64,000 nt of DNA from UBA4416 sp036676295 (lineage in GTDB: Bacteria > Bacteroidota > Bacteroidia > B-17B0 > Aurantibacillaceae), in NCBI GenBank assembly GCA_036676295.1, contig JAKFDE010000065.1:62001-126000 (forward strand), read 5' to 3'. Both the position numbers and the translations under genes were made by a program. Below the pieces are notes generated by a model, which was given only the letters and a program-made list of their open reading frames with translations, did not search any database and was not told where the DNA came from. Below, in pieces: positions 1-8,833 of this stretch (its first letter is position 1; every line of letters begins with the position of its first letter).

Positions 1-1
1 T

Positions 2-397
2 GCTCCAGTTAACTTAGCTTGGGAAATGTGGAGTGATTTATCATGGCACAGTATTTCTTCTGCTTGGGGAACTAATGGTAATTTATTGATCTTACCAAAA
101 ATCTGTGGAACTACAACTACAGGTATTTCTGAAAATTTAGGTTTAAGCAAAAATGTTACAGTTATGCCTAATCCTACAACAGGTTTAGTTAACGTAGTTG
201 TTACTTTAGCTACTAAAGAAAACTTAACTATTTCTATCTCTAATGCATTAGGACAAGTAGTTATGTCTAATAATTATAATTCAATTTATAACGATTTGAT
301 CTCTTTAGATTTATCTGGCCAAAATAACGGTGTTTACTTTGTAACTGTTTCTAACGGTAAAGATAAAATGGTTCAAAAATTAGTATTAAATAAATAA
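2..397 (+). CDS. T9SS type A sorting domain protein, C-terminal part (cut by window edge)
   Basis: The reading frame is open from the first bases of the window, so only the last ~131 residues of a larger secreted protein are present. The visible part ends in a type A T9SS sorting domain: a proline/asparagine turn (MPNPTTG), beta strands with NALGQVV, then NNGVYFVTVSNG and a basic end (KMVQKLVLNK). This domain normally directs a periplasmic cargo through the T9SS outer-membrane pore and is then cleaved off. The catalytic or adhesive part lies outside the window, so no function can be given. A strong terminator follows 22 bp after the stop. Confidence 0.85.
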   Translation, partial: APVNLAWEMWSDLSWHSISSAWGTNGNLLILPKICGTTTTGISENLGLSKNVTVMPNPTTGLVNVVVTLATKENLTISISNALGQVVMSNNYNSIYNDLISLDLSGQNNGVYFVTVSNGKDKMVQKLVLNK

Positions 398-418
398 TTT
401 TATCTAATTTTTTTATTC

Positions 419-451
419 AAAGCCTCCGCTATTTAGCGGAGGCTTTTTTAT
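419..451 (+). terminator. Rho-independent terminator of the first T9SS gene
   Basis: The arms AGCCTCCGCT and AGCGGAGGCT form a GC-rich 10-bp stem around a short AT loop, followed by a run of T. It sits just after the stop at 397. Confidence 0.9.
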
Positions 452-559
452 TTTAATTTGGTTTTAAAATAAGAAAATTAATTTCTACAAATAAACTACA
501 GAATTCATTTATTTTACAAACATTTGTTGGTTTTTAGGCTTACCATATTATATCTTTTT

Positions 560-567
560 TATATTTG
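560..567 (+). promoter_or_regulatory. Candidate -7 element (TATATTTG)
   Basis: TATATTTG matches the Bacteroidota -7 consensus TAnnTTTG and lies 23 bp before the ATG at 591. No well-spaced -33 TTTG was found, so only the -7 half is supported. Confidence 0.4.
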
Positions 568-590
568 TTTAAACCATTAAAAAAACTAAA

Positions 591-1922
591 ATGATAAAAA
601 AACTACTTTCAATTTTCGCGTTTGCAATTTTGAGCGTTACGGCTTTTGCACAAAGCAATCAGTTTGTTAGCGAAGATGCAGATCCGGTATCAAGAAAACA
701 ATTGTTTATGTATAATTCTACCCAAAATGCAGCAAAGGTTTCAACAGTAGGAACCAATGATACTTTGTGGTACTTCTATAATAAACACTACTACCGTAAT
801 AATCCGGCTGTCGGATTCAGTACTTTTAAATCTCCTTATCAAGTTGGAAGCGTTAGTTTGTCTGAGATGTCAAGTACTTTTGTTAATACATCTACAGTAA
901 CGGTAAATGGAGCTTATGTGTTATGTTCAAGAAATGCAGCATCTACATCAACAGCTGTTCCTGTTAAAATTTATTTATATAATGTAGACGCTACTAATAA
1001 GCCAACTACAAAAATAGATTCAGGTTTAGCGGTAGTAACAGGCACGGCAGGTGCTTTTATTGGCGCAATGTTCACGCAGCCTCGCACATTAACAGCGAGC
1101 TTTGCGATTGCTTATAAGTGTGCTTCATTAACAACTGATACTATCAGACCATTTATGAATAATGCTTCTGCGCCAACTAATACAGCAGTTGCTCCTGCTT
1201 TACGTTACGGAGAAGGTTTGTCATTCTTAAAAATTAATGGAAGTTTCACACCACAATTAGGCACATGGGGACCAAACACAGATAGAGAGTTTGTAACTAT
1301 TCCTTTGGTATCGTTTAGTTTAACCACAACTGCGATGCCTACAACAGCCGGACCATATTGCCCGGTAACAACTATTTCAATTGCAAATACCTCTACTTCT
1401 TTATTTGAAAACCCTCAATTTAATTTGAATAAGTTTTTAGTTAAATGGCCAGCAGCTATCTCTGCATCACTTGTTCCTGTAGGCGATTCTATCTATACAA
1501 CCAATTTTGGTGACGCGTCTCCACTAAGTTATGAGGTAAACCCTTCTCATTCATATGCTGCTGCAGGAAATTACACGGCTTCTATGGTAGGTAAATACCA
1601 ACTTGGGGCAGATAATGGACAAAAGGTGCAAGATATTACAGGAGGTGTTCTTGTGGTAGATATTTGCACAGGTTTAACAGAATTATCGAACAATGAATTG
1701 ATGGTATTCCCTAATCCTTCAAACGGAAACCTTACTGTAAAAAATATAAGTATCAATTCAAATTTAGAATTGATCAATATTTTAGGTGAAGTTGTTTTTA
1801 AAGAAAAAATGGCAACTGATTCAAAATCGTTTGATTTTAGTAATCTGCCGGCAGGTAATTATTATCTAAAAATGACAAACCCTGATGGTAAATCATCTGT
1901 TAAAAAATTACATTTTAATTAA
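591..1922 (+). CDS. Secreted protein with PKD-like region and T9SS type A sorting domain
   Basis: A 443-residue protein. A signal peptide covers residues 1-21 (hydrophobic core ending TAFAQ). The middle is a Ser/Thr/Ala-rich beta region without a recognised enzyme motif. Around residues 300-330 a PKD-like stretch is visible (FGDASPL then HSYAAAGNYTASM). The last ~80 residues are a type A T9SS sorting domain: VFPNPSNGNL, INILGEVV, LPAGNYYLKM and a basic C-terminus. It is probably exported to the surface or medium. The function is not recognised; the composition fits an adhesive or structural exoprotein. It is monocistronic between two terminators. Confidence 0.85.
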   Translation: MIKKLLSIFAFAILSVTAFAQSNQFVSEDADPVSRKQLFMYNSTQNAAKVSTVGTNDTLWYFYNKHYYRNNPAVGFSTFKSPYQVGSVSLSEMSSTFVNTSTVTVNGAYVLCSRNAASTSTAVPVKIYLYNVDATNKPTTKIDSGLAVVTGTAGAFIGAMFTQPRTLTASFAIAYKCASLTTDTIRPFMNNASAPTNTAVAPALRYGEGLSFLKINGSFTPQLGTWGPNTDREFVTIPLVSFSLTTTAMPTTAGPYCPVTTISIANTSTSLFENPQFNLNKFLVKWPAAISASLVPVGDSIYTTNFGDASPLSYEVNPSHSYAAAGNYTASMVGKYQLGADNGQKVQDITGGVLVVDICTGLTELSNNELMVFPNPSNGNLTVKNISINSNLELINILGEVVFKEKMATDSKSFDFSNLPAGNYYLKMTNPDGKSSVKKLHFN

Positions 1923-1941
1923 TTTTAATTAACTATAGTTT

Positions 1942-1974
1942 AAAAAGTCTCGCCAAAAAGCGAGACTTTTTTGT
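1942..1974 (+). terminator. Rho-independent terminator
   Basis: GTCTCGC pairs with GCGAGAC, extended by five A:T pairs and followed by a T run. It ends the T9SS gene at 1922 and lies before the start chosen for mqnE. Confidence 0.88.
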
Positions 1975-1984
1975 TTTATAGCTG

Positions 1985-1992
1985 TACATTTG
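1985..1992 (+). promoter_or_regulatory. -7 element of mqnE (TACATTTG)
   Basis: TACATTTG fits TAnnTTTG and ends only 8 nt before the ATG at 2001. The mRNA would be leaderless or almost so. No clear -33 element is seen at 19-20 bp because the terminator occupies that stretch. Confidence 0.5.
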
Positions 1993-2000
1993 TTGCCACT

Positions 2001-3137
2001 ATGGAAAGCTCAGCTCAGTTTATTTTAGAATCAAATCAGTTAAGTGTTGAATTAAAGAACATTGCTCAAAAAGTGTTTTCGGGTCAGCGTATTTCTTTTG
2101 ATGAAGGTGTGTATCTTTTTGAACATGCTGATTTATCTTATTTGGGAACATTAGCTAATTATGTTCGCGAAAAAAAGAATAAGAATTATGTTTTTTTTAA
2201 TCGCAACTTTCATGTGGAACCTACTAATATTTGTGTTTATACTTGTGCTTTTTGCGCTTACTCACGTTTAATTAAACAACGCGAAGAAGGTTGGGAATTA
2301 TCCATCGAACAAATGATGGACATCATTAAAAAATATGATGATCAGGAGGTAACTGAAGTTCACATGACAGGTGGTGTTATCCCAAAACAGGATCTGGCTT
2401 TTTATACAGAGTTATTCCGAACTATTAAACAACATCGCCCTGAACTGCACATCAAAGCATTAACTCCGGTTGAATTACATTATATCTTTAAAAAGGCCAA
2501 AGTAAGTTACGAAGAAGGAATGCAGTTAATGCACGAAGCAGGTTTAGATTCGATGCCTGGAGGCGGAGCCGAAATTTTTGATAAAGACATCAGAGATAAA
2601 ATTGCCGGCGGGAAATGCAGTGCCGAAGAATGGTTAAGCATTCACGAAATATGGCACAATATGGGTATGCATTCAAATGCTACCATGTTATACGGACACA
2701 TTGAAACCTTTGCACACCGTATCGATCACTTGGAACGTTTGCGCCAGTTACAGGATAAAACAAAAGGATTCAATGCGTTTATTCCATTAAAATTTAGAAA
2801 TGGAAATAATGCGATGTCTGACGTGCCTGAAGTGAGTGTCATTGAAGATCTAAGAAATTATGCCATCAGTAGAATTTACCTGGATAATTTTGATCATATA
2901 AAAGCATACTGGGCAATGATAGGAAGAAGTACGGCACAGTTATCATTAAACTTTGGCGTAGATGATATTGATGGAACCATTGATGACACTACCAAAATTT
3001 ATAGTATGGCCGGTGCAGAAGAACAAACTCCTAAATTAACCACTCAGGAATTGGTAAACTTAATTACTCAAGTTAAGCGTACCCCGGTAGAAAGAGATAC
3101 CTTATACAATATTGTAAAAGATTATTCCGTTAATTAA
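2001..3137 (+). CDS. mqnE: Aminofutalosine synthase (radical SAM)
   Basis: A 378-residue radical SAM enzyme. Residues 78-85 carry the CX3CX2C cluster motif (Cys78, Cys82, Cys85 in CVYTCAFC) that binds the [4Fe-4S] cluster. Known MqnE enzymes join 3-[(1-carboxyvinyl)oxy]benzoate to SAM-derived adenosyl radical, giving aminofutalosine in the futalosine route to menaquinone. The stretches VHMTGGV, IKALTPVEL and GLDSMPGGGAEIF are typical of the MqnE/MqnC group; MqnC (the cyclase) is the main alternative. A TTG 30 bp further upstream would extend the frame but falls inside the preceding terminator, so the ATG at 2001 is chosen. It is followed 5 bp later by a glycosyltransferase. Confidence 0.85.
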   Translation: MESSAQFILESNQLSVELKNIAQKVFSGQRISFDEGVYLFEHADLSYLGTLANYVREKKNKNYVFFNRNFHVEPTNICVYTCAFCAYSRLIKQREEGWELSIEQMMDIIKKYDDQEVTEVHMTGGVIPKQDLAFYTELFRTIKQHRPELHIKALTPVELHYIFKKAKVSYEEGMQLMHEAGLDSMPGGGAEIFDKDIRDKIAGGKCSAEEWLSIHEIWHNMGMHSNATMLYGHIETFAHRIDHLERLRQLQDKTKGFNAFIPLKFRNGNNAMSDVPEVSVIEDLRNYAISRIYLDNFDHIKAYWAMIGRSTAQLSLNFGVDDIDGTIDDTTKIYSMAGAEEQTPKLTTQELVNLITQVKRTPVERDTLYNIVKDYSVN

Positions 3138-3142
3138 AATAG

Positions 3143-4318
3143 ATGAGTTTTCTTTTATTGATACTCTTTGTTGTTTGTTTATTAGTGCCGGTTTTCAGCT
3201 ATGTGATATTTCCTTGGCTAATGAAACAACGGGCGGCGAAATTAACAGTTCAAAAAAATAATTATGAATTGATTAAAGATTGGCCTCTTGTAACGATCGT
3301 TTTTTCGGTATTTAACGAAGAAAAAGTGATCAGAAGAAAACTGGAATCGATTTTAAATTCAGATTACCCAAATGATAAATTACAAATACTGATCGGTTCT
3401 GATAATTCAACAGATGCTACACATCAAATTATCGAAGAGTTTATATCTCGAAATTCCAATATTACTCTTGTTAAAAAAGAATCGCGTAATGGAAAATTAA
3501 AGATCATTAATGAATTAGTTGATCGTGTAAAAACAGAACATTTGATTTTTACAGATGCGAATGTGTTTTTTGAACCAATAACAGTAAAAGCATTAGTGTA
3601 TGGTCTATTAGTTAAAGATGCCAAATTGGTTTGTGGCAATATCATGAAATTTTCGCCTAAGAATGAAGGGATTTCTAAGCAAGAAATTTTTTATATGAAC
3701 TTCGAAAATCAATTAAAGTACCATGAAAGTTTAGTATATGATTTTTGTGTTGGAGTAGAAGGTGGTTGTTATGCTATAAAAAAAGAATGGTTTGTTAAAG
3801 TGCCAGATGGATTTTTAATGGATGATTTTTTTATCACCTTAGATGTTATTTCTAAAAAGGGTAAAGTGCTATTTGAGCCGGAAGCAGTGTGTTATGAGGA
3901 TGTGAATGATGCTCCTATGATCGAATTCAAGCGTAAGATCAGGATCTCATTAGGTAATTTCAGAAATTTAAAATACTACAAACACTTATTGTTTCCTATT
4001 CACAAAGGTTTTGGATTTGCTTTTTTCTCTCATAAGGTATTGCGTTGGTTTACTCCTTTTGCTTTAGTATTTTCTTTTTTATTGTCATTTATACTAGCAT
4101 TTTATTTCCCGATTTTTATTGTGATAAGCTTTGCGTATAGTTTATCTGTGATATTACCGGTAATGACCATATTTTTAGAAATGATCAAGATTAAACTCCC
4201 GATCATTAATGCGTTAGGACATTTTATATTAATGAATTTTGCGTTGTTATTAGGCTATTTTAAATTCATTTCGGCTTCACACGAAAGCGCCTGGGAACCG
4301 CCAAAACGTAATGTTTAA
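3143..4318 (+). CDS. Membrane glycosyltransferase family 2
   Basis: A 391-residue protein. An N-terminal membrane segment (about residues 2-22) is followed by a GT2 catalytic domain: VTIVFSVFNEE binds the nucleotide sugar, IGSDNSTD and FTDAN supply the acidic metal-binding positions, and LMDDFF is the likely catalytic region. Two or three membrane segments close the protein (about 295-375). The order resembles processive or polyprenol-linked GT2 enzymes that act at the inner membrane in polysaccharide synthesis. The acceptor is unknown. It starts 5 bp after mqnE, so probably shares its transcript, and its stop overlaps the end of the convergent phosphatase gene by 4 bp. Confidence 0.85.
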   Translation: MSFLLLILFVVCLLVPVFSYVIFPWLMKQRAAKLTVQKNNYELIKDWPLVTIVFSVFNEEKVIRRKLESILNSDYPNDKLQILIGSDNSTDATHQIIEEFISRNSNITLVKKESRNGKLKIINELVDRVKTEHLIFTDANVFFEPITVKALVYGLLVKDAKLVCGNIMKFSPKNEGISKQEIFYMNFENQLKYHESLVYDFCVGVEGGCYAIKKEWFVKVPDGFLMDDFFITLDVISKKGKVLFEPEAVCYEDVNDAPMIEFKRKIRISLGNFRNLKYYKHLLFPIHKGFGFAFFSHKVLRWFTPFALVFSFLLSFILAFYFPIFIVISFAYSLSVILPVMTIFLEMIKIKLPIINALGHFILMNFALLLGYFKFISASHESAWEPPKRNV

Positions 4319-6285
4319 AGGATTTTAATTCCAATTAAAAGCACATCATCCACTTGTTCGTGAGAGCCTTTCCATTTAATGAATTCGTCTTTCATCGTTT
4401 TTCTTTGATCTGAAAGAGAAAGGTTTGAACTGTTTTTTAGTTTTTCCTGAAAAGGTGAGTATTTGTATTTTTTCCCTTTATCTCCTCCAAACTGATCGGC
4501 ATAACCATCTGAAAACAAATAAATAGAATCACCTTGTGCTACTGTAAATCGTTTCGTGGTAAATTTTTGAATTTTGTCTTCTATAAAAGCACCAACAGGA
4601 AATTTATCTCCTTTTATTTGTAGGAGCTCTCCATGTTGTAAAACGTAAATAGGATTGTTAGCTCCTGAAAACAATACTTCGTTTGAATGTTTATGAATGG
4701 CAATTAAGGAAACATCCATTCCATCTCTTACGGCACTTTCTCTGTATGATTGATGTAAGCTTTCGGTTAGCCATAAATTAATGGCATCTAAAATTTCGGA
4801 TGGAGTTATTAACCCTTTTTCTAATACAGCTTTATTTAATAAATTAAAGTTGACGATAGAAATTAATGCTCCGGGAACGCCATGACCTGTGCAATCTGCT
4901 GCAGCTACATAGATATAATCTTTTGTTTCCTCGATCCAATAAAAATCGCCACTCAAAATATCTTTTGGCATATGTAGTACAAACGAATTGGGTAATATTT
5001 TTTGCCACATGTTTTTTGGAGGCAAAATAGCACCTTGTATGCGTTGAGCATATTTAATACTGTCTGTAATGTCCTGATGTTGTTCTTCAACAATGGCTTT
5101 TTGATGATTGATAATGGCGTTTTTTTCTTCTAATGCTTTGTTGGCTTTTTGTTTGGTTTTATAGCCTCTGAAAATAAAAAACACTAAGCCTAATAATAAA
5201 ACACATCCTCCAAAGGCAAAATAGATCACCTGTTTTTTGTTTTTGTTTTCGAGAGTCAATACTTGATTTTCTTTTTCTTTTTTGTCTGATTCATATTTAA
5301 CAGACATTTCATGTATGGTGTTTTTTGTATCCTGATCAAAAACAGAATCTTTTAAATGCACATATTTACTATAATATTCATTAGATGCTTTATAGTTGCC
5401 TTGCTTTGAATAATAATCAGCTATGCTCTCGTAAGTATTATAAACATTTGTATAATCATTTAATTTTTTAAATAAATCAGCAGCTTTTAAACAGTATGAG
5501 ATGCCTTTTTCAAGATCACCTAATATGGCATAGGTTTGCCCTAAATTTTGATTTGCAACCGCCAAATTAGAAAAGTCGTTTGGGTTGTTTTTGAAAGATA
5601 AATTATAAAATTTATTATAATAATTTAGTGCTTCTTTGTGATTTTTAAGTTGAAATAAAACTCCAGCTATGCTATTGTAGCAGTTTGGTAAATACACGGA
5701 ATCGTTATTTTGAATAAAATTATTTTCGGCAATTTGATATTGTTTTAGTGCATTTTGATAATCTCCTTTGTAATAATAATGATTTCCTAAATTAAGATTT
5801 GCATATGCTATACCGCTTTTATTTTTTATTAATTTATAATTTTCTATAGCTAATTTATCTTTTTCTATTGCCAAATCGTAGTTGTTTAATTTAGCGTAAA
5901 CACTTGCTAGGCCATTATATGCATCCGCCAATATTTTTTCCCTTTTAGGCGATTTAAAATTTTGGGCATACTTCTCACATTTAAAATAGATCTCTAAACT
6001 TTTTTTGTACTCAGCTGTATTTTTATAGAGCCAAGCTAAATCGTCATAAGCTGTTTCAACTTTATAATTTATTGATTCACTTGCTTTTACTTCCTCCAAA
6101 GCATATTGTATCGCTTTTTGAGGATTATAGATTTGAATTTGATTGATTAATTGATGTAAGGTGTTAATTTTAAAAGAATCGTTAGCCAATGATTTGACTT
6201 TTTCTACAGAGAAGGAAGAAGTATCGATTTCTTGAGAACAAACCCAAAACGGTACAAAAAGAAAAAAGAATTTTAGTTTGTTCAT
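4315..6285 (-). CDS. TPR sensor with SpoIIE-type PP2C serine phosphatase domain
   Basis: A 656-residue protein. It has a signal peptide (residues 1-17), about seven periplasmic TPR units (to ~330), one membrane helix near 355-372 (VIYFAFGGCVLLLGLVFFIF), a coiled-coil linker and a C-terminal SpoIIE/PP2C phosphatase domain. The metal-binding motifs are SGDFYW, AADCTGHGVPGA and FSDGYADQFGG. Such proteins usually dephosphorylate an anti-anti-sigma factor or similar target in response to a signal sensed by the TPR part. No sigma or anti-sigma gene is adjacent, so the partner is unknown. It is convergent with the upstream glycosyltransferase. Confidence 0.9.
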   Translation of the reverse strand: MNKLKFFFLFVPFWVCSQEIDTSSFSVEKVKSLANDSFKINTLHQLINQIQIYNPQKAIQYALEEVKASESINYKVETAYDDLAWLYKNTAEYKKSLEIYFKCEKYAQNFKSPKREKILADAYNGLASVYAKLNNYDLAIEKDKLAIENYKLIKNKSGIAYANLNLGNHYYYKGDYQNALKQYQIAENNFIQNNDSVYLPNCYNSIAGVLFQLKNHKEALNYYNKFYNLSFKNNPNDFSNLAVANQNLGQTYAILGDLEKGISYCLKAADLFKKLNDYTNVYNTYESIADYYSKQGNYKASNEYYSKYVHLKDSVFDQDTKNTIHEMSVKYESDKKEKENQVLTLENKNKKQVIYFAFGGCVLLLGLVFFIFRGYKTKQKANKALEEKNAIINHQKAIVEEQHQDITDSIKYAQRIQGAILPPKNMWQKILPNSFVLHMPKDILSGDFYWIEETKDYIYVAAADCTGHGVPGALISIVNFNLLNKAVLEKGLITPSEILDAINLWLTESLHQSYRESAVRDGMDVSLIAIHKHSNEVLFSGANNPIYVLQHGELLQIKGDKFPVGAFIEDKIQKFTTKRFTVAQGDSIYLFSDGYADQFGGDKGKKYKYSPFQEKLKNSSNLSLSDQRKTMKDEFIKWKGSHEQVDDVLLIGIKIL

Positions 6286-6336
6286 AAAAAAAAATCTATT
6301 ACATTGCTGTTATATAAATCTTAAAAATACAAAATT

Positions 6337-6546
6337 ATGGCAGCAGAACAAAAAACAGGTGTTATCAAAACATTTTTTGACTCAGAAACAGGTTCATTAT
6401 TAGAAGATGGTTCAGGAGCTACTAGAGATTTCTACCATCCAGGAGCACAAGTTGATTTTAAAATAGGAGAGGAGGTTGCATATGTGTTGATTACCTTTCC
6501 AAATGGTAAACCACCAGTTGTAATTGATATCAAAAGACCACAATAA
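6337..6546 (+). CDS. Small OB-fold, cold-shock-like protein
   Basis: A 69-residue protein whose order recalls cold-shock domains: GVIKTFFDSETGSLLEDGSG in place of GKVKWFNxxKGFGFI, then DFYHPGAQVDFKIGEEVAYVLI and VIDIKRP at the end. The central aromatic RNP1 motif (KGFGFI) is replaced by ETGSLL, so ordinary RNA binding through stacked aromatics is doubtful. The assignment is inferred from pattern only. It is monocistronic, with its own terminator directly after the stop. Confidence 0.6.
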   Translation: MAAEQKTGVIKTFFDSETGSLLEDGSGATRDFYHPGAQVDFKIGEEVAYVLITFPNGKPPVVIDIKRPQ

Positions 6547-6552
6547 ATATTT

Positions 6553-6575
6553 AAGCCCCGAAAGGGGCTTTTTTT
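6553..6575 (+). terminator. Rho-independent terminator
   Basis: AAGCCCC and GGGGCTT form a 7-bp stem with a GAAA tetraloop, followed by T residues. It closes the small cold-shock-like gene. Confidence 0.92.
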
Positions 6576-6610
6576 ATGACATAAATTCGGGCTAATCGCT
6601 TAATTTTACC

Positions 6611-6618
6611 TATCTTTG
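6611..6618 (+). promoter_or_regulatory. -7 element of the ABC-F gene (TATCTTTG)
   Basis: A perfect TAnnTTTG match 23 bp before the ATG at 6642, followed by CCGCC. The -33 side shows only a weak TTCG about 21 bp upstream. Confidence 0.55.
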
Positions 6619-6641
6619 CCGCCTTAAAATTTTAGTATTCA

Positions 6642-8570
6642 ATGGTTTCAGTAAATAGCGTAACAGTTTCGTTTGGCGGGTATAATTTGTTTGACAATGT
6701 ATCTTTTTTAATTAATCAAAAAGATAGAATTGGTTTGGCAGGTAAAAATGGTGCAGGTAAAAGTACCATGCTTAAGCTATTGGCCGGACACCAGAGCCCT
6801 ACTAAAGGCGAAGTAACGATTCCAAAAGATTGCAAAATAGGTTATTTGCCTCAGGATATGACGCATCAGCATGGGCGTACAGTGTTTGAGGAAACCGAAT
6901 CTGCTTTTGCCGAAATTATGGCGATGCAGGCTCGTTTAAGCGACATCAATCATCAATTGGAAACTCGTACAGATTACGAAAGTGATGCTTACATGAAATT
7001 AATTGAAGACCTTACTGAAATTAATACGCGTTTAGATATTGTTGGTGCCAGTAATACGACTGAGGAAATTGAAAAAATATTAATTGGTTTGGGTTTTGAA
7101 CGCAAAGAGTTTACCCGTCAAACTTCTGAATTTAGTGGTGGATGGAGAATGCGTATTGAATTGGCTAAATTATTATTACAAAAGCCGGATGTATTGATGT
7201 TGGATGAGCCTACCAATCACTTGGATATTGAAGCGATCCAATGGTTAGAGGAATTCATGGAAACATTTTCGGGAGCTGTAGTTTTAATCAGCCATGATAA
7301 AACATTTTTAGATACCGTTACTAAACGTACTATTGAAATTGTGAATCAAAAGATTTACGATTACAGAACTAATTACTCTCATTATTTAGAGTTACGTAAA
7401 GAGCGTAAAGAACAACAAGAGAACGCTGCCAAAAACCAACAACGTATCATTAATCAATACGAAACATTGATTGATAAGAACAGAGCCAAAGCCAGTAAAG
7501 CTGCCTTTGCCCAGTCATTGATCAAAAAGTTAGATAAGATGGAGCGTGTGGAAGTAGACGACCTGGATACAGCGTCTGTTCGTTTCCGTTTTCCTGCACC
7601 GGCCCATAGTGGTAAAATTGTAATTACTGCTGAACATGCAGGAAAAAAATACGGTGAGAAACAAATTTTTTCTGATGCAAGTTTCATTATTACTAAAGGT
7701 GAAAAGATTGGTTTAGTTGGCCGTAATGGTGAAGGTAAATCAACCATGATGAAAATGATCGCTAAAAAAATTCCTTTTGATGGAACGGTGCAATTGGGAC
7801 ACAGTGTGTTGATGGGTTATTTTGAGCAGGATCAGGAAGAAAAATTAAATCTGGATAAAACTGTTTTTGAAACGATCGATGAATTAGCTGTTGGTGATGT
7901 TCGTAGACAAGTTCGTAGTTTATTGGGTTCATTCTTATTTCAGGGAGAAGATATTGATAAAAAAGTGAAAGTATTGAGTGGGGGAGAGCGTGGCCGTTTA
8001 GCGCTTTGTAAATTATTATTAGAGCCATACAATTTATTGTTACTCGATGAGCCTACCAATCACTTGGATATTAAATCAAAGGAAGTATTAAAGCAAGCTT
8101 TGATCGATTATGAAGGAACGATCGTGATGGTAAGCCACGATAGGGATTTTATGACAGGGATGTGTGATCGTTTATTTGAATTCAGAGATGGCAGCGTAAA
8201 AGAATATTTATGCGACATTAAAGAATTTATGGAGATCCGTAAGGTAGAACGATTGAATCAATTGGATCTGGATAAATCGGGAGTAAAAGCAGTACCGGTT
8301 GCCGAGAAAAAAGTGGCAGTCGCTTCTGATTTTGAAGCACAGGAAAAGAAAAAATTACAAACCCAAATTGCTTCTCAAATCAAAAAATCAGAAGAGCAAA
8401 TAGAACGTTTAGAAGCAGAAATAAAAGCTTTAGATGATAAGCTGGCTGTGCCTGCTACGTATGATGAGTTAAGTAAAGACCCTAATTTTTTTAACGCATA
8501 TAATAAATTGAAAAAAGATCTGGAAGTTGAGATGCAAAAGTGGGAAGACCTGAGTTCGAGGCTTATTTAA
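6642..8570 (+). CDS. ABC-F family translational ATPase
   Basis: A 642-residue soluble protein with two ABC domains and no membrane segments. Walker A motifs are GKNGAGKST (residues ~34-42) and GRNGEGKST (~360). Signatures are SGGWRMR and SGGERGR, and both Walker B/D-loops read LDEPTNHLD. Between the domains lies the charged helical linker that in ABC-F proteins reaches the ribosomal P-site tRNA. The end (about 555-642) is a lysine/glutamate-rich coiled coil, as in Uup/YheS-type members. The likely role is relief of stalled ribosomes or translation control; antibiotic resistance cannot be inferred from sequence. A gap of about 260 bp follows. Confidence 0.93.
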   Translation: MVSVNSVTVSFGGYNLFDNVSFLINQKDRIGLAGKNGAGKSTMLKLLAGHQSPTKGEVTIPKDCKIGYLPQDMTHQHGRTVFEETESAFAEIMAMQARLSDINHQLETRTDYESDAYMKLIEDLTEINTRLDIVGASNTTEEIEKILIGLGFERKEFTRQTSEFSGGWRMRIELAKLLLQKPDVLMLDEPTNHLDIEAIQWLEEFMETFSGAVVLISHDKTFLDTVTKRTIEIVNQKIYDYRTNYSHYLELRKERKEQQENAAKNQQRIINQYETLIDKNRAKASKAAFAQSLIKKLDKMERVEVDDLDTASVRFRFPAPAHSGKIVITAEHAGKKYGEKQIFSDASFIITKGEKIGLVGRNGEGKSTMMKMIAKKIPFDGTVQLGHSVLMGYFEQDQEEKLNLDKTVFETIDELAVGDVRRQVRSLLGSFLFQGEDIDKKVKVLSGGERGRLALCKLLLEPYNLLLLDEPTNHLDIKSKEVLKQALIDYEGTIVMVSHDRDFMTGMCDRLFEFRDGSVKEYLCDIKEFMEIRKVERLNQLDLDKSGVKAVPVAEKKVAVASDFEAQEKKKLQTQIASQIKKSEEQIERLEAEIKALDDKLAVPATYDELSKDPNFFNAYNKLKKDLEVEMQKWEDLSSRLI

Positions 8571-8833
8571 ACGGTTTCAATCAATTAAGATTTCGTCTTT
8601 TTAATTATTAAAATTGTACCGTTTTCTTTATTCTGAGTTACTTGCACTTCAGAATCCTGCAATTATCTTTCTTCCAATTTTGTATTTTTGAAGGTTTTTT
8701 TCATATCCTTAAGTAAGAAACATTCTTATTTAAAATGTTAAAAGTTCTGTGTTTCTAAGTGCTACAGAAGTTTAAAATTTTCGGTCTTGATTGACGTTTA
8801 TTAAATTCCACTATTATTTCGTTTATTTACGGC

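Noticed and set aside
1971..2000. TTG start for mqnE
   Set aside because: It falls inside the upstream terminator and the -7 element; ATG 2001 gives a normal N-terminus.
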